Assembly: GCA_937958375.1 (NCBI GenBank)
Contig: CALGNY010000025.1
Coordinates: 1 to 6,416 of the forward strand
DNA length: 6,416 nt
Direction: 5' to 3'
Origin: an uncultured Bacillaceae bacterium
GTDB taxonomy: Bacteria; Bacillota; Bacilli; Bacillales; Alkalibacillaceae
Below the pieces are notes generated by a model, which was not told where the DNA came from, did no database searches, and saw only the letters and a list, made by a program, of their open reading frames with translations. Of this stretch, positions 5,264 to 6,416 are shown piece by piece. The position numbers and the translations under genes are program-made. Position 1 is the stretch's first letter, and each line of letters begins with the position of its first letter.

Positions 5264-6416
5264 TACTCCCTTGATGTGTTCTGCGATGCGTTGCCATAAA
5301 TCGCGATGCATGTGGACGTTTTCGTCGCGGTCTGTAACGACTTCGATGAGCTCTAGCCCTTTATTCGGCCGCTTCAGAATTTCTTGCAGTTCACTCGCCG
5401 TTGTGGGCTGGTGAAACGTGTAGCCAACTGCGTCCGCCAATTTATCAATTGGTGGGTCAAATGGAGTTCCGAACAGGGTTTCAAAATGGTTGGCTTCTGT
5501 TCGTTGTGGTAAAAAGGAAAAAATACCACCGCCATTATTGTTGACGACGACCACGCGGATATTAAGCTGATGTTTTCGTGCGATCAATAGTGCTGTGTAA
5601 TCATGTAGTAAAGATAGGTCGCCTAAGAAAAGTGTGACAGATTTTCCTGTTGCGGCAAACCCGGTTGCGGTGGCGATCAATCCGTCAATTCCGTTGGCTC
5701 CTCGGTTGCCATGGATCCGTATGTTTTCTTTTCGGGTGAGTGAAAAGGTATCCAAGTCACGGATCGGCATACTGTTTCCGACAAAAATCACGTCATTCGG
5801 CTGTACCGCTTCGGTCAATTCATAAGCGACCTTGCCTTCCGTGAGTTGCTCATCGTTGACGGTCGTACGAATTTCTTTTTGAGCCATGTCGTTCATTTGT
5901 TTCCATTGGTTCATCCAATCGGAATCGCCGGAGAGCTTGTTGGGTGTGTTGACGAGCTGCTCAACCAACCGGTTCGGCTGGCTATACACCATCGTCGTTT
6001 CGATGCTCGCTGGTTCACGGTACCCACTCGCTTCATCGACAACGATATGTTTTTTAAGATGGTTGGCCTGAATCCATTTTAAGTACGGCTTGGAAACAGG
6101 CATGGCACCGAATCGGATGATCCAATCCGGTTGTAATTTCGCTGCAACGGTTTCATTTTTTAAAATCGCATCGTATGTGGAAATGACGTGATCATTGACT
6201 GTTTCGCCGTGCCGTACGTGTGACAGGACGTCTGCAAATATCGGGACATTCCACTGCTCCGCCAGCTGATGAATCGCTTCGACGTTCGTGTCAGCAGGCA
6301 GTTCCCCGCAGACGATGACGCCTTTTTGATACGGTGCTAGGTCTTGAATGAGCTGATCGATTTGCTCGTCGGCCAACGTTTCTCGACCGACCATGGCATT
6401 GACGTATGTTTTTTCT
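5258..6416 (-). CDS. menD: SEPHCHC synthase MenD, 5' end outside the window
   Basis: MenD is a thiamine-diphosphate enzyme that joins the succinic-semialdehyde unit from 2-oxoglutarate to isochorismate, the first committed menaquinone step; it is cytoplasmic. About 385 C-terminal residues are present; the family is usually near 580, so the N-terminal pyrimidine-binding domain and its catalytic Glu are off the right edge. The frame stays open through the edge (EKTYVNAMVG before the first internal ATG at 6394, which is not the start). Counting from that Met, the central domain covers about 1-180 and the diphosphate-binding domain about 185-378. It shows FVGNSMPIRD (204-213), HGNRGANGIDG (228-238), the cofactor motif GDLS at 258-261 followed some 25 residues later by NNNGGGIFSFLPQ (285-297), and FGTPFDPP. 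No lesion is seen. It is the upstream member of the menD-menH-menB transcript; its promoter lies beyond the window. Confidence 0.97.
   Translation of the reverse strand, partial: EKTYVNAMVGRETLADEQIDQLIQDLAPYQKGVIVCGELPADTNVEAIHQLAEQWNVPIFADVLSHVRHGETVNDHVISTYDAILKNETVAAKLQPDWIIRFGAMPVSKPYLKWIQANHLKKHIVVDEASGYREPASIETTMVYSQPNRLVEQLVNTPNKLSGDSDWMNQWKQMNDMAQKEIRTTVNDEQLTEGKVAYELTEAVQPNDVIFVGNSMPIRDLDTFSLTRKENIRIHGNRGANGIDGLIATATGFAATGKSVTLFLGDLSLLHDYTALLIARKHQLNIRVVVVNNNGGGIFSFLPQRTEANHFETLFGTPFDPPIDKLADAVGYTFHQPTTASELQEILKRPNKGLELIEVVTDRDENVHMHRDLWQRIAEHIKGVG

Noticed and set aside
3835..6082. Several 60-95 codon frames on both strands inside the men genes
   Set aside because: All are alternative-frame shadows of menB, menH or menD, which have full family-level matches in their own frames.

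Overview
The window looks like a chromosomal segment of a low-to-moderate GC, Gram-positive member of the Bacillaceae. The menaquinone gene order menD-menH-menB, the strong GGAGG-type ribosome binding sites and the protein sequences all fit a Bacillus/Halobacillus/Virgibacillus-like organism; the genus cannot be fixed from the sequence alone.

Right part (about 3554-6416, minus strand): the 3' portion of a menaquinone (vitamin K2) operon. menD enters from the right edge (5' end missing), followed by menH and menB. The genes are almost contiguous: the stop codons of menD and menH each lie inside the ribosome binding site of the next gene. Together they convert isochorismate to SEPHCHC (MenD), to SHCHC (MenH) and, after the OSB and OSB-CoA steps encoded elsewhere (menC, menE), to 1,4-dihydroxy-2-naphthoyl-CoA (MenB). 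A strong intrinsic terminator directly behind menB closes the transcript, so menE and menC do not follow here as they do in Bacillus subtilis.

Left part (1 to about 3530): an AT-richer accessory region carrying several damaged genes. Reading leftward on the minus strand from the terminator it holds a 25-codon membrane micro-ORF; a lipoprotein gene broken by a frameshift and an in-frame stop; a two-gene MntA/HepT-type toxin-antitoxin remnant (frameshifted nucleotidyltransferase antitoxin, toxin reduced to a HepT-like N-terminus joined to unrelated sequence); a DUF5694 (TIKI/TraB-like) protein with a doubtful start codon; and a small membrane-anchored protein. On the plus strand, convergent with these, lies a GNAT acetyltransferase gene with one frameshift near its 3' end. 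The first 78 bases may be the tail of another gene.

No RNA gene, CRISPR array, insertion sequence or attachment site was recognised. The main point of interest is the cluster of inactivating lesions left of an intact housekeeping operon, including a TA module in which both partners appear disabled. Sequencing or assembly error remains an alternative for the single-base frameshifts. I did not see a convincing new multi-gene system.
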